64,000 nt of DNA from Ridgeia piscesae (Eukaryota; Annelida; Polychaeta; Sabellida; Siboglinidae): NCBI GenBank assembly GCA_025642075.2, contig JAODUO010000428.1, forward strand, positions 1 to 64,000. The letters are read 5' to 3'. Below are positions 24,612 to 36,764 of the stretch, piece after piece. The translations under genes and the position numbers were made by a program. How positions within the stretch are numbered: position 1 is the first letter of the stretch; every line of letters begins with the position of its first letter. Under the pieces are notes generated by a model. It was not told the DNA's origin. It worked only from the letters and a program-made list of their open reading frames with translations, and did no database searches.

Positions 24612-27600
24612 CCGCAGTCTCTTTCCCTCATTCCCTCTCTGTCCTGCCACAGTCACTTCTGTGATGTCTCCATCAGTCTCTTTCCCTCATTCCCCCTCTG
24701 TCCTGCCACAGTCACTTCTGTGATGTCTCCATCAGTCTCTTTCCCTCATTCCCTCTCTGTCCTGCCACAGTCACTTCTGTGATGTCTCCATCAGTCTCTT
24801 TCCCTCATTCCCTCTCTGTCCTGCCACAGTCACTTCTGTGATGTCTCCATCAGTCTCTTTCCCTCATTCCCTCTCTGTCCTGCCACAGTCACTTCTGTGA
24901 TGTCTCCATCAGTCTCTTTCCCTCATTCCCTCTCTGTCCTGCCACAGTCACTTCTGTGATGTCTCCATCAGTCTCTTTCCCTCATTCCCTCTCTGTCCTG
25001 CCACAGTCACTTCTGTGATGTCTCCATCGATCTCTTTCCCTCATTCCCTCTCTGTCCTGCCACAGTCACTTCTGTGATGTCTCCATCAGTCTCTTTCCCT
25101 CATTCCCCCTCTGTCCTGCCACAGTCACTTCTGTGATGTCTCCATCAGTCTCTTTCCCTCATTCCCCCTCTGTCCTGCCACAGTCACTTCTGTGATGTCT
25201 CCATCAGTCTCTTTCCCTCATTCCCCCTCTGTCCTGCCACAGTCACTTCTGTGATGTCTCCATCGATCTCTTTCCCTCATTCCCTCTCTGTCCTGCCACA
25301 GTCACTTCTGTGATGGCTCCATCAGTCTCTTTCCCTCATTCCCCCTCTGTCCTGCCACAGTCACTTCTGTGATGTCTCCATCAGTCTCTTTCCCTCATTC
25401 CCCCTCTGTCCTGCCACAGTCACTTCTGTGATGTCTCCATCGATCTCTTTCCCTCATTCCCTCTCTGTCCTGCCACAGTCACTTCTGTGATGTCTCCATC
25501 GGTCTCTTTCCCTCATTCCCCCTCTGTCCTGCCACAGTCACTTCTGTGATGTCTCCATCGGTCTCTTTCCCTCATTCCCCCTCTGTCCTGCCACAGTCAC
25601 TTCTGTGATGTCTCCATCAGTCTCTTTCCCTCATTCCCTCTCTGTCCTGCCACAGTCACTTCTGTGATGTCTCCATCAGTCTCTTTCCCTCATTCCCTCT
25701 CTGTCCTGCCACAGTCACTTCTGTGATGTCTCCATCAGTCTCTTTCCCTCATTCCCCCTCTGTCCTGCCACAGTCACTTCTGTGATGTCTCCATCGGTCT
25801 CTTTCCCTCATTCCCCCTCTGTCCTGCCACAGTCACTTCTGTGATGTCTCCATCAGTCTCTTTCCCTCATTCCCCCTCTGTCCTGCCACAGTCACTTCTG
25901 TGATGTCTCCATCGGTCTCTTTCCCTCATTCCCTCTCTGTCCTGCCACAGTCACTTCTGTGATGTCTCCATCAGTCTCTTTCCCTCATTCCCTCTCTGTC
26001 CTGCCACAGTCACTTCTGTGATGTCTCCATCAGTCTCTTTCCCTCATTCCCCCTCTGTCCTGCCACAGTCACTTCTGTGATGTCTCCATCAGTCTCTTTC
26101 CCTCATTCCCTCTCTGTCCTGCCACAGTCACTTCTGTGATGTCTCCATCGGTCTCTTTCCCTCATTCCCTCTCTGTCCTGCCACAGTCACTTCTGTGATG
26201 TCTCCATCGGTCTCTTTCCCTCATTCCCTCTCTGCCCTGCCACAGTCACTTCTGTGATGTCTCCATCAGTCTCTTTCCCTCATTCCCCCTCTGTCCTGCC
26301 ACAGTCACTTCTGTGATGTCTCCATCAGTCTCTTTCCCTCATTCCCTCTCTGTCCTGCCACAGTCACTTCTGTGATGTCTCCATCAGTCTCTTTCCCTCA
26401 TTCCCCTCTCTGTCCTGCCACAGTCACTTCTGTGATGTCTCCATCGGTCTCTTTCCCTCATTCCCTCTCTGTCCTGCCACAGTCACTTCTGTGATGTCTC
26501 CATCAGTCTCTTTCCCTCATTCCCTCTCTGTCCTGCCACAGTCACTTCTGTGATGTCTCCATCAGTCTCTTTCCCTCATTCCCTCTCTGTCCTGCCACAG
26601 TCACTTCTGTGATGTCTCCATCGGTCTCTTTCCCTCATTCCCTCTCTGTCCTGCCACAGTCACTACTGCAATGTCTCTATCAGTCTCTTTCCCTCATTCC
26701 CCCTCTGTCCTGCCACAGTCACTTCTGTGATGTCTCCATCAGTCTCTTTCCCTCATTCCCTCTCTGTCCTGCCACAGTCACTTCTGTGATGTCTCCATCG
26801 GTCTCTTTCCCTCATTCCCCCTCTGTCCTGCCACAGTCACTACTGCAATGTCTCTATCAGTCTCTTTCCCTCATTCCCCCTCTGTCCTGCCACAGTCACT
26901 TCTGTGATGTCTCCATCAGTCTCTTTCCCTCATTCCCCCTCTGTCCTGCCACAGTCACTTCTGTGATGTCTCCATCGGTCTCTTTCCCTCATTCCCTCTC
27001 TGTCCTGCCACAGTCACTACTGCAATGTCTCTATCAGTCTCTTTCCCTCATTCCCCCTCTGTCCTGCCACAGTCACTTCTGTGATGTCTCCATCAGTCTC
27101 TTTCCCTCATTCCCTCTCTGTCCTGCCACAGTCACTTCTGTGATGTCTCCATCGGTCTCTTTCCCTCATTCCCTCTCTGTCCTGCCACAGTCACTACTGC
27201 AATGTCTCTATCAGTCTCTTTCCCTCATTCCCTCTCTGTCCTGCCACAGTCACTTCTGTGATGTCTCCATCGGTCTCTTTCCCTCATTCCCTCTCTGTCC
27301 TGCCACAGTCACTTCTGTGATGTCTCCATCAGTCTCTTTCCCTCATTCCCTCTCTGTCCTGCCACAGTCACTTCTGTGATGTCTCCATCAGTCTCTTTCC
27401 CTCATTCCCCTCTGTCCTGCCACAGTCACTTCTGTGATGTCTCCATCAGGGCTCTTTCCCTCATTCCCTCTCTGTCCTGCCACAGTCACTTCTGTGATGT
27501 CTCCATCAGTCTCTTTCCCTCATTCCCCCTCTGTCCTGCCACAGTCACTTCTGTGATGTCTCCATCAGTCTCTTTCCCTCATTCCCTCTCTGTCCTGCCA

Positions 27601-30140
27601 CAGTCACTTCTGTGATGTCTCCATCAGTCTCTTTCCCTCATTCCCCCTCTGTCCTGCCACAGTCACTTCTGTGATGTCTCCATCAGTCTCTTTCCCTCAT
27701 TCCCACTCTGTCCTGCCACAGTCACTTCTGTGATGTCTCCATCAGTCTCTTTCCCTCATTCCCTCTCTGTCCTGCCACAGTCACTTCTGTGATGTCTCCA
27801 TCGGTCTCTTTCCCTCATTCCCTCTCTGTCCTGCCACAGTCACTTCTGTGATGTCTCCATCGGTCTCTTTCCCTCATTCCCTCTCTGTCCTGCCACAGTC
27901 ACTTCTGTGATGTCTCCATCGGTCTCTTTCCCTCATTCCCTCTCTGTCCTGCCACAGTCACTTCTGTGATGTCTCCATCAGTCTCTTTCCCTCATTCCCC
28001 CTCTGTCCTGCCACAGTCACTTCTGTGATGTCTCCATCGGTCTCTTTCCCTCATTCCCTCTCTGTCCTGCCACAGTCACTTCTGTGATGTCTCCATCAGT
28101 CTCTTTTCCCTCATTCCCCCTCTGTCCTGCCACAGTCACTTCTGTGATGTCTCCATCGGTCTCTTTCCCTCATTCCCTCTCTGTCCTGCCACAGTCACTT
28201 CTGTGATGTCTCCATCAGTCTCTTTCCCTCATTCCCCCTCTGTCCTGCCACAGTCACTTCTGTGATGTCTCCATCGGTCTCTTTCCCTCATTCCCTCTCT
28301 GTCCTGCCACAGTCACTTCTGTGATGTCTCCATCAGTCTCTTTCCCTCATTCCCTCTCTGTCCTGCCACAGTCACTTCTGTGATGTCTCTATCAGTCTCT
28401 TTCCCTCATTCCCTCTCTGTCCTGCCACAGTCACTTCTGTGATGTCTCCATCGGTCTCTTTCCCTCATTCCCTCTCTGTCCTGCCACAGTCACTTCTGTG
28501 ATGTCTCCATCGGTCTCTTTCCCTCATTCCCTCTCTGTCCTGCCACAGTCACTTCTGTGATGTCTCTATCAGTCTCTTTCCCTCATTCCCCCTCTGTCCT
28601 GCCACAGTCACTTCTGTGATGTCTCCATCAGTCTCTTTCCCTCATTCCCCCTCTGTCCTGCCACAGTCACTTCTGTGATGTCTCCATCGATCTCTTTCCC
28701 TCATTCCCTCTCTGTCCTGCCACAGTCACTTCTGTGATGTCTCCATCAGTCTCTTTCCCTCATTCCCCCTCTGTCCTGCCACAGTCACTTCTGTGATGTC
28801 TCCATCAGTCTCTTTCCCTCATTCCCCCTCTGTCCTGCCACAGTCACTTCTGTGATGTCTCCATCAGTCTCTTTCCCTCATTCCCTCTCTGTCCTGCCAC
28901 AGCCACTACTGTGATGTCTCCATCAGTCTCTTTCCCTCATTCCCCCTCTGTCCTGCCACAGTCACTTCTGTGATGTCTCCATCGGTCTCTTTCCCTCATT
29001 CCCTCTCTGCCCTGCCACAGTCACTTCTGTGATGTCTCCATCGGTCTCTTTCCCTCATTCCCTCTCTGTCCTGCCACAGTCACTTCTGTGATGTCTCCAT
29101 CGGTCTCTTTCCCTCATTCCCTCTCTGCCCTGCCACAGTCACTTCTGTGATGGCTCCATCAGTCTCTTTCCCTCATTCCCTCTCTGCCCTGCCACAGTCA
29201 CTTCTGTGATGTCTCCATCAGTCTCTTTCCCTCATTCCCTCTCTGCCCTGCCACAGTCACTTCTGTGATGTCTCCATCAGTCTCTTTCCCTCATTCCCTC
29301 TCTGCCCTGCCACAGTCACTTCTGTGATGTCTCCATCAGTCTCTTTCCCTCATTCCCTCTCTGCCCTGCCACAGTCACTTCTGTGATGTCTCCATCAGTC
29401 TCTTTCCCTCATTCCCTCTCTGCCCTGCCACAGTCACTTCTGTGATGTCTCCATCAGTCTCTTTCCCTCATTCCCTCTCTGCCCTGCCACAGTCACTTCT
29501 GTGATGTCTCCATCAGTCTCTTTCCCTCATTCCCTCTCTGCCCTGCCCAGTCACTTACTGTGATGTCTCCATCAGTCTCTTTCCCTCATTCCCTCTCTGC
29601 CCTGCCACAGTCACTTCTGTGATGTCTCCATCAGTCTCTTTCCCTCATTCCCTCTCTGCCCTGCCACAGTCACTTCTGTGATGTCTCCATCAGTCTCTTT
29701 CCCTCATTCCCTCTCTGCCCTGCCACAGTCACTTCTGTGATGTCTCCATCGGTCTCTTTCCCTCATTCCCTCTCTGCCCTGCCACAGTCACTTCTGTGAT
29801 GTCTCCATCAGTCTCTTTCCCTCATTCCCTCTCTGCCCTGCCACAGTCACTTCTGTGATGTCTCCATCAGTCTCTTTCCCTCATTCCCCCTCTGTCCTGC
29901 CACAGTCACTTCTGTGATGTCTCCATCAGTCTCTTTCCCTCATTCCCTCTCTGCCCTGCCACAGTCACTTCTGTGATGTCTCCATCAGTCTCTTTCCCTC
30001 ATTCCCTCTCTGTCCTTCCCAGTCACTTACTGCGATGTCTCTATCAGTCTCTTTCCCTCATTCCCCCTCTGTCCTTCCCAGTCACTTACTGCGATGTCTC
30101 TATCAGTCTCTTTCCCTCATTCCCTCTCTGTCCTGCCCCA
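24612..30140 (+). repeat. 59-bp minisatellite (about 93 units)
   Basis: The largest array. The unit contains CATCAGTCTCTTTCCCTCAT, then TCCCTCTCTGTCCTGCCACAG, shown here only in part: CTGTCCTGCCACAG followed by TCACTTCTGTGATGTCTC. On the gene strand each unit has a CTCAT word, a pyrimidine tract and CAG, i.e. a full 3' splice-site-like signal. TGCCCTGCC variants cluster at 28990-29960. An ACTACTGCA variant recurs every 177 bp at 26661-27192. Confidence 0.97.
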
Positions 30141-31175
30141 TTGGCTGCTGGGATGCAGTGATTGAGTGGTCAAGTGTGAGAACGCATCAGGAGCAAAACT
30201 AGATTAGCCTGTGTCGTTTTCGGTTTGAGTAGCGCTCTCAGTGGACATTATCCACCGTCCATCCAGACTCTGAGATAACGGCGGTGTGTTCGGTGGATCA
30301 GTGATTCCGTATTCATCCCTATCACTTCCCCGATCTGCCACTAGAGCACTCGTCGCCGTGGCGCTGGCGTTGGGGCTTGTCTCGTCCGCGCATTAATCAA
30401 AGCGCTGGAATGAATCATTTCACTTGCGATACACCAGCGAAACCCTGGTGGACTACACTGCGATGTTCCGACAGTCAACTTATGCAGCATGGACGATGCA
30501 TAATTCATTACAGTAATGGCAATTGCATTAATTCGCAGTCGGATGCACATCAACGTAGAAAACTGGCCAGATGGCATTTGTGCCTTAAAGGCATCTTAGC
30601 AGCAGCATCTAATTGGTGTTTGTCGAACCAGTAGTGTCCTCACTGCTCCTGATGTATGATGTGTTGTTAATTCATAAATGTTACCTCTGTAAGAACGTCC
30701 CTTGCACAATACACTTCATGGGTGTTAAAGATTAATCAAAAAATGTTGGTTGCATTATGTTTTATGTGAGCATGCATTATGGTAGGGTTGTAACAAGGCG
30801 CATATTACCCCTCTTAAAATTGCTATATTTGCAACCTTTGAAGTGTGTGAGATGTCATGTACAATTTGGCCGTTCCGGAATTCTCCTTTAAAATGTCTCA
30901 CAAAAGTACTGGATCACCCTAACAGTGGGATCATCCTGGCAGTGGGATTATCTGAACAGTGGGGGATAATCTACTGGGATTATTAAAACCTTCCTGATGA
31001 CTCAACCCTATGGTAGTGGTAGTTGTTGCACTGAGGACGTCATGTCTGTGACACGTTTTTGATTAAAAACTACGAAATGTGGTCATTTCTTTCATGGATC
31101 CTTGTCTACGCACCTAGGTGCAACATTCATGCACAGTTGCACATGCAGCCTCAAGGGTGCACAAACTCGCGCACG
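30141..31175. other. Low-copy, CpG-containing intronic island
   Basis: A non-repetitive kilobase between arrays. 30180-30640 is distinctly CpG-rich (about thirty by eye) and has ATTA-type words (GCGCATTAATCAAAG, GCATTAATTCGC). A regulatory element or alternative promoter is possible, but no TATA box or exon is recognised. Confidence 0.45.
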
Positions 31176-31255
31176 CAAGCATGCACACACACACACAGAC
31201 ACACACAGACACACACACACACACATGCGCACGCACGCACACAGCACCACGCACG

Positions 31256-31336
<81 letters not shown>

Positions 31337-31362
31337 CCACACACAGCCACACACAGCCACAC
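31176..31362. repeat. CA/GCAC microsatellite
   Basis: Compound (CA)n, longest run about 31258-31334, with CACGCA and CACAGC interruptions. Confidence 0.95.
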
Positions 31363-31365
31363 ACC

Positions 31366-33490
31366 AAGTAGTCTGTGTCACTGTGTCACCAGTTGTACAT
31401 AACCAAGTAGTCTGTGTCACTGTGTCACCAGTTGTACACAACCAAGTAGTCTTTGTCACTGTGTCACCAGTTGTACACAACCAAGTAGTATGTGTCACCG
31501 TGTCACCAGTTGTACACAACCATGTAGTCTGTGTCACTGTGTCACCAGTTGTACACAACCAAGTAGTATGTGTCACTCTGTCACCAGTTGTACACAACCA
31601 AGTAGTCTGTGTCACTGTGTCACCAGTTGTACACAACCAAGCAAGTAGTCGGTGTCACTGTGTCACCAGTTGTACACAACCAAGTAGTCTGTGTCACTGT
31701 GTCACCAGTTGTACACAACCAAGCAAGTAGTCTGTGTCACTGGTGTCACCAGTTGTACACAACCAAGTAGTCTGTGTCACTCTGTCACCAGTTGTACACA
31801 ACCAAGTAGTCTGTGTCACTCTGTCACCAGTTGTACACAACCAAGCAAGTAGTCGGTGTCACTGTGTCACCAGTTGTACACAACCAAGTAGTCTGTGTCA
31901 CTCTGTCACCAGTTGTACACAACCAAGCAAGTAGTCAGTGTCACTCTGTCACCAGTTGTACACAACCAAGTAGTCTGTCACTCTGTCACCAGTTGTACAC
32001 AACCAAGTAGTCTGTGTCACTCTGTCACCAGTTGTACACAACCAAGTAGTCTGTCACTCTGTCACCAGTTGTACACAACCAAGTAGTCTGTGTCACTCTG
32101 TCACCAGTTGTACACAACCAAGCAAGTAGTCGGTGTCACTCTGTCACCAGTTGTACACAACCAAGTAGTCTGTCACTCTGTCACCAGTTGTACACAACCA
32201 AGCAAGTAGTCGGTGTCACTCTGTCACCAGTTGTACACAACCAAGTAGTCTGTGTCACTCTGTCACCAGTTGTACACAACCAAGCAAGTAGTCTGTGTCA
32301 CTCTGTCACCAGTTGTACACAACCAAGTAGTCTGTCACTCTGTCACCAGTTGTACACAACCAAGTAGTCTGTGTCACTCTGTCACCAGTTGTACACAACC
32401 AAGTAGTCTGTCACTCTGTCACCAGTTGTACACAACCAAGTAGTCTGTCACTCTGTCACCAGTTGTACACAACCAAGCAAGTAGTCGGTGTCACTCTGTC
32501 ACCAGTTGTACACAACCAAGTAGTCTGTGTCACTCTGTCACCAGTTGTACACAACCAAGCAAGTAGTCTGTGTCACTCTGTCACCAGTTGTACACAACCA
32601 AGCAAGTAGTCTGTGTCACTCTGTCACCAGTTGTACACAACCAAGCAAGTAGTCTGTGTCACTCTGTCACCAGTTGTACACAACCAAGCAAGTAGTCTGT
32701 GTCACTCTGTCACCAGTTGTACACAACCAAGTAGTCTGTGTCACTCTGTCACCAGTTGTACACAACCAAGCAAGTAGTCGTGTCACTCTGTCACCAGTTG
32801 TACACAACCAAGTAGTCTGTCACTCTGTCACCAGTTGTACACAACCAAGTAGTCTGTGTCACTCTGTCACCAGTTGTACACAACCAAGCAATTTTAAAAG
32901 TTCTGTGTCACTCTGTCACCAGTTGTACACAACCAAGCAAGTAGTCTGTGTCACTCTGTCACCAGTTGTACACAACCAAGTAGTCTGTCACTCTGTCACC
33001 AGTTGTACACAACCAAGTAGTCTGTGTCACTCTGTCACCAGTTGTACACAACCAAGTAGTCTGTCACTCTGTCACCAGTTGTACACAACCAAGTAGTCTG
33101 TGTCACTCTGTCACCAGTTGTACACAACCAAGCAAGTAGTCTGTGTCACTCTGTCACCAGTTGTACACAACCAAGCAAGTAGTCTGTGTCACTCTGTCAC
33201 CAGTTGTACACAACCAAGCAAGTAGTCTGTGTCACTCTGTCACCAGTTGTACACAACCAAGTAGTCTGTGTCACTCTGTCACCAGTTGTACACAACCAAG
33301 CAAGTAGTCTGTGTCACTCTGTCACCAGTTGTACACAACCAAGCAAGTAGTCTGTGTCACTCTGTCACCAGTTGTACACAACCAAGCAAGAAGTCTGTGT
33401 CACTCTGTCACCAGTTGTACACAACCAAGCAAGAAGTCTGTGTCACTCTGTAGCCAGTTGTACACAACCAAGTAGTCTGTCACCAGTTGT
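31366..33490. repeat. 43/39/35-bp minisatellite (about 53 units)
   Basis: Units share CACCAGTTGTACACAACCAA and differ by presence of GCAA and GTGT, giving three length classes. GTTG-TACA-CAAC forms a short hairpin. An inserted TTTTAAAAGTT is seen at 32891. Confidence 0.95.
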
Positions 33491-33900
33491 TGATGTGCCA
33501 TCAAAGATAACAAGGGGTAGATAACTAGATACCCCTGTTATTGGCAATTGCCCCCTGGGGTGGGGAAGGTGGCAGCCGGCCTGATAAGGCCCTGGAATGT
33601 GAGTTGTCCTGTGGATCAGAGTAAACAGTATTCTAGGCCAGAGACCACACCTGTGGACCTGTGTGGTGGAGGGTCACAGGGTGTAAGGACCATAGACCAT
33701 TCCGTAAGAAGTACAGACCGGTCAGTGGGGTGACAGTTTCACCCACAGGTGGACAGGGCAGGATGGGCATTGTCCTGTTAGGTGGTATCATTGGTCATTT
33801 TCTATAGTCAGGTTATTATAACAACCACACCAGGCCTGCCCTGTGTGAGTTTGTTAACTCGGACTGTTGGTTGCAGTTTCTGTAGACAGGGTGATGTCAA
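33491..33900. other. Low-copy intronic DNA
   Basis: Nothing recognised beyond scattered TCACAGGGTG and ACAGGTGGACAGGGC words. Confidence 0.5.
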
Positions 33901-33901
33901 T

Positions 33902-33978
33902 AGGGTAGGGTAGGGTAGGGTAGGGTAGGGTAGGGTAGGGTAGGGTAGGGTAGGGTAGGGTAGGGTAGGGTAGGGTAG
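33902..33978 (+). repeat. GGGTA pentanucleotide array
   Basis: About 15 copies of GGGTA on the sense strand. G3N2 spacing makes it a strong G-quadruplex candidate. It resembles but is not the TTAGGG telomere repeat. Confidence 0.95.
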
Positions 33979-34747
33979 GCATTAGGATTAACCAAGTCTG
34001 TTCAACCAGATTGTTGTGAATGTCAGTGTGACCTTGCACCATCAGACTGGGGTGACGTTTACTGTTAGGTGACAGTGTGACATGGTGACAATGCTAGTTA
34101 GTCACGTCTGTACCTGGTCCATTGAAGGGCAGGGTGACACCAATCACCCTGTTCTATACTGTAGACCCAAATTCATCTGTCCTGTTCACCCTGCCTTCTC
34201 AAGCCAAGTTGTCCTCTTCTCTCACCCTGCCTGTCTACAGGGGGTGGGGTGGGTCTAGTTCTGTCTACAGCTGACAGTAATTAGATTAGTTAGATACATT
34301 GTAGATTAACTTAGCTACAACCAGGGGCCCTGTGTTCGACAAGGACACCAATTAACCAGTTGTCAAGCAACAAGGACACCTTTCTAGCTGCCCAACAACG
34401 GGGACAGTGATCTATTTGCCCAGCAATGGGGGCAGAGAATGAAATGAACACGTTACCCATCAATATGAGAATGATCCACTTGTCTATTAATGTAAAACAT
34501 ATGCTGACCCGGCAATGATCCAGTTGCCCAAACAGGACAATAATCTGGTTGGCTGATGATGAGGACTGTGATATGGTTATCCAAAGAGGACTTGATTCAG
34601 TTGCTAAACTATGATTGTCGTGTCAGTTGCTAAACAAGGAGAGTGATCCTACTGCCCAACTTTGAAGATGACTGTCAGTTTGGTTCAGACCAACAAGTCA
34701 CCATTCTGTTTGATTTCTGCTGATCAATTTACAAGAGAGAATTGTAG
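33979..34747. other. Low-copy intronic DNA
   Basis: Non-tandem, with diverged GCCCAACAA/AGTTGCTAAAC words. No gene is recognised. Confidence 0.5.
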
Positions 34748-35272
34748 TGGCTGTCCCCACCAGCTGATAGTATTTGTGGCCTGTCCCCACCAGCTGATAG
34801 TATTTGTGGCCTGTCCCCACCAGCTGATAGTATTTGTGGCCTGTCCCCACCAGCTGATAGTATTTGTGGCCTGTCCCCACCAGCTCTGATAGTACTTGTG
34901 GCCTATCCCCACCAGCTGATAGTACTTGTGGTCTGTCCCCACCAGCTGATAGTACTTGTGGCCTGTCCCCACCAGCTGATAGTATTTGTTGCCTGTCCCC
35001 ACCAGCTGATAGTATTTGTGGCCTGTCCCCACCAGCTCTGATAGTACTTGTGGTCTATCCCCACCAGCTGATAGTACTTGTGGTCTGTCCCCACCAGCTG
35101 ATAGTACTTGTGGCCTGTCCTCACCAGCTGATAGTATTTGTGGCCTGTCCCCACCAGCTGATAGTACTTGTAGCCTGTCCCCACCAGCTGATAGTATTTG
35201 TGGCCTGTCCCCACCAGCTGATAGTATTTGTGGCCTGTCCCCACCAACTGTAATACTTGTAGCCTGTCCCCA
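34748..35272 (+). repeat. 30-bp minisatellite (about 17 units)
   Basis: Unit with CTGATAGTATTTGTGGCCTG and TCCCCACCAG. Each unit has an acceptor-like CCCCACCAG on the gene strand. The unit length of 30 explains open frames on both strands. Confidence 0.95.
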
Positions 35273-35348
35273 GTCAGCTCCTGGCAAAACATGTCACAGA
35301 ATTAAGAACACATTGCGTGTCCATTAGCTGGGATGTTTTTGTGAGACA

Positions 35349-35575
35349 AACTTGCTGTCAACTGTGAGGTCCACCTACTGTCAACCGTGAGGTCCAACCG
35401 CTGTCAACTGTGAGGTCCACCCACTGTCAACTGTGAGGTCCACCCACTGTCAACTGTGAGGTCCACCCACTGTCAACTGTGAGGTCCACCCACTGTCAAC
35501 TGTGAGGTCCACCCGCTGTCAACTGTGAGGTCCACCCGCTGTCAACTGTGAGGTCCACCCACTGTCAACCGTGAC
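35349..35575. repeat. 23-bp repeat (about 10 units)
   Basis: Unit with CTGTCAACTGTGAGGTCCAC. Variants CCGTGAGG and CCGCTGTC. Confidence 0.93.
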
Positions 35576-36690
35576 GTCTAATTGTGAAATGTTTATGGAG
35601 TCACCCACGAAGGCCTGCTCTGTCAGCCGTCATGTTACAAAGTGGTGTCTAGTTGGAATGTTAACTGTTAATCAAGTTTACAAACGTTAAATGTGTCTGA
35701 TGACCTGAAGTAGACTACAAACACACATGTGACATCATTTACACTCACTTCTAAGGCATAACTGACAACATCTATGGTTTTGGAACATCTTTTTTCTCCT
35801 TCTTTTTTACTCGTCCACCCATATTACTACCACAACAGTTTTGACCCGTCCAGATGACCGGTGGCCGGCCCTGCATAAAGCTGTGCTCTGCTGTGTGTTG
35901 TTTACCATAGTCTGTATGTGCCATGTGTTGATGGAGGGGGGTGGTTGTCCCCATATGGTGGGGAATGTTTGCCCAGTGACTTTCCCTGCCTCAGCTGGTT
36001 TTTCCGCCTGAGTCAATGTGACTTTATTGCACTGGGTAAAACATTTGACCAAATGCCGAGTTTTCTGCGTGCAACGAAAAATTGATGATTGTATTGACAC
36101 AAACCAGGAAGTGTGTAACTTAAAAAGAATTAAGATCACTGTTAAGGATTAAAATTGATTTTTAAAGTGCAAAATCAAGTTTAAGAGTGTTAACAACGTT
36201 AGTGAAATGGTCCCCAGGTCTACTTTGTCTAGCCGGGAGTCTGAGACCTGCCCTGGGCGAGTACTGGAGGGAATATGGGGGCAATGTGTTGGGAGGGCTG
36301 ACGGCAGACTCACTGGCTACATGGGATCCTGCTGGGAGATGTCTGTGTCGGTGGCGATGTCAGTGGCGATGTCTGTGTCAGTGGTCTCAGCCGTGGCAGT
36401 GTCGGTGTCAGTGTGTGTTGTATAATCAGCATTGACCAACCGCCCACTATAATTGGTTGACTTTTAAAAATAATCATGACTTTTGTCACGCCAACTAACC
36501 AACTAACCGTGATCAATTGCTAATGTGATTGACCTCGCTGATTACTTTCAATGATTACATTAAAATTTATGAGGTTTCGCTCTTTAATTTTACAATACTC
36601 CCACGGCAGGTGGGACGCTGACAGATGGGAAACTACTCAGTCTAGGACTTGGCTGCCGGCTGTTGTACTAAACTACAGGTTACATAGCAT
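35576..36690. other. Low-copy intronic DNA
   Basis: Non-tandem apart from a short GTCGGTGGCGATGTCAGTGG stretch near 36345-36415. No gene is recognised. Confidence 0.5.
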
Positions 36691-36734
36691 TTAGAGCCTC
36701 TAACAAGTACAGGTGCTACTCGGGATCTTGACTA

Positions 36735-36762
36735 AGAGGACTGGTTCGAATCCTGTGCTGTG
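36735..36762 (+). promoter_or_regulatory. tRNA/SINE B-box-like motif
   Basis: CTGGTTCGAATCCTGTG matches the pol III B box (GGTTCRANTCC) and a T-arm-like stem with one mismatch. No convincing full tRNA fold was found, so it is probably a SINE remnant at the edge of the 45-bp array. Confidence 0.4.
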
Positions 36763-36764
36763 AT

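Noticed and set aside
26609..27615. 256-codon frame over the 59-bp array
   Set aside because: Open only because three units (177 bp) are a multiple of three; stops appear at once with other phases.
33902..33978. Telomeric repeat
   Set aside because: Unit is GGGTA (5 bp), not TTAGGG, and is internal; treated as a microsatellite.
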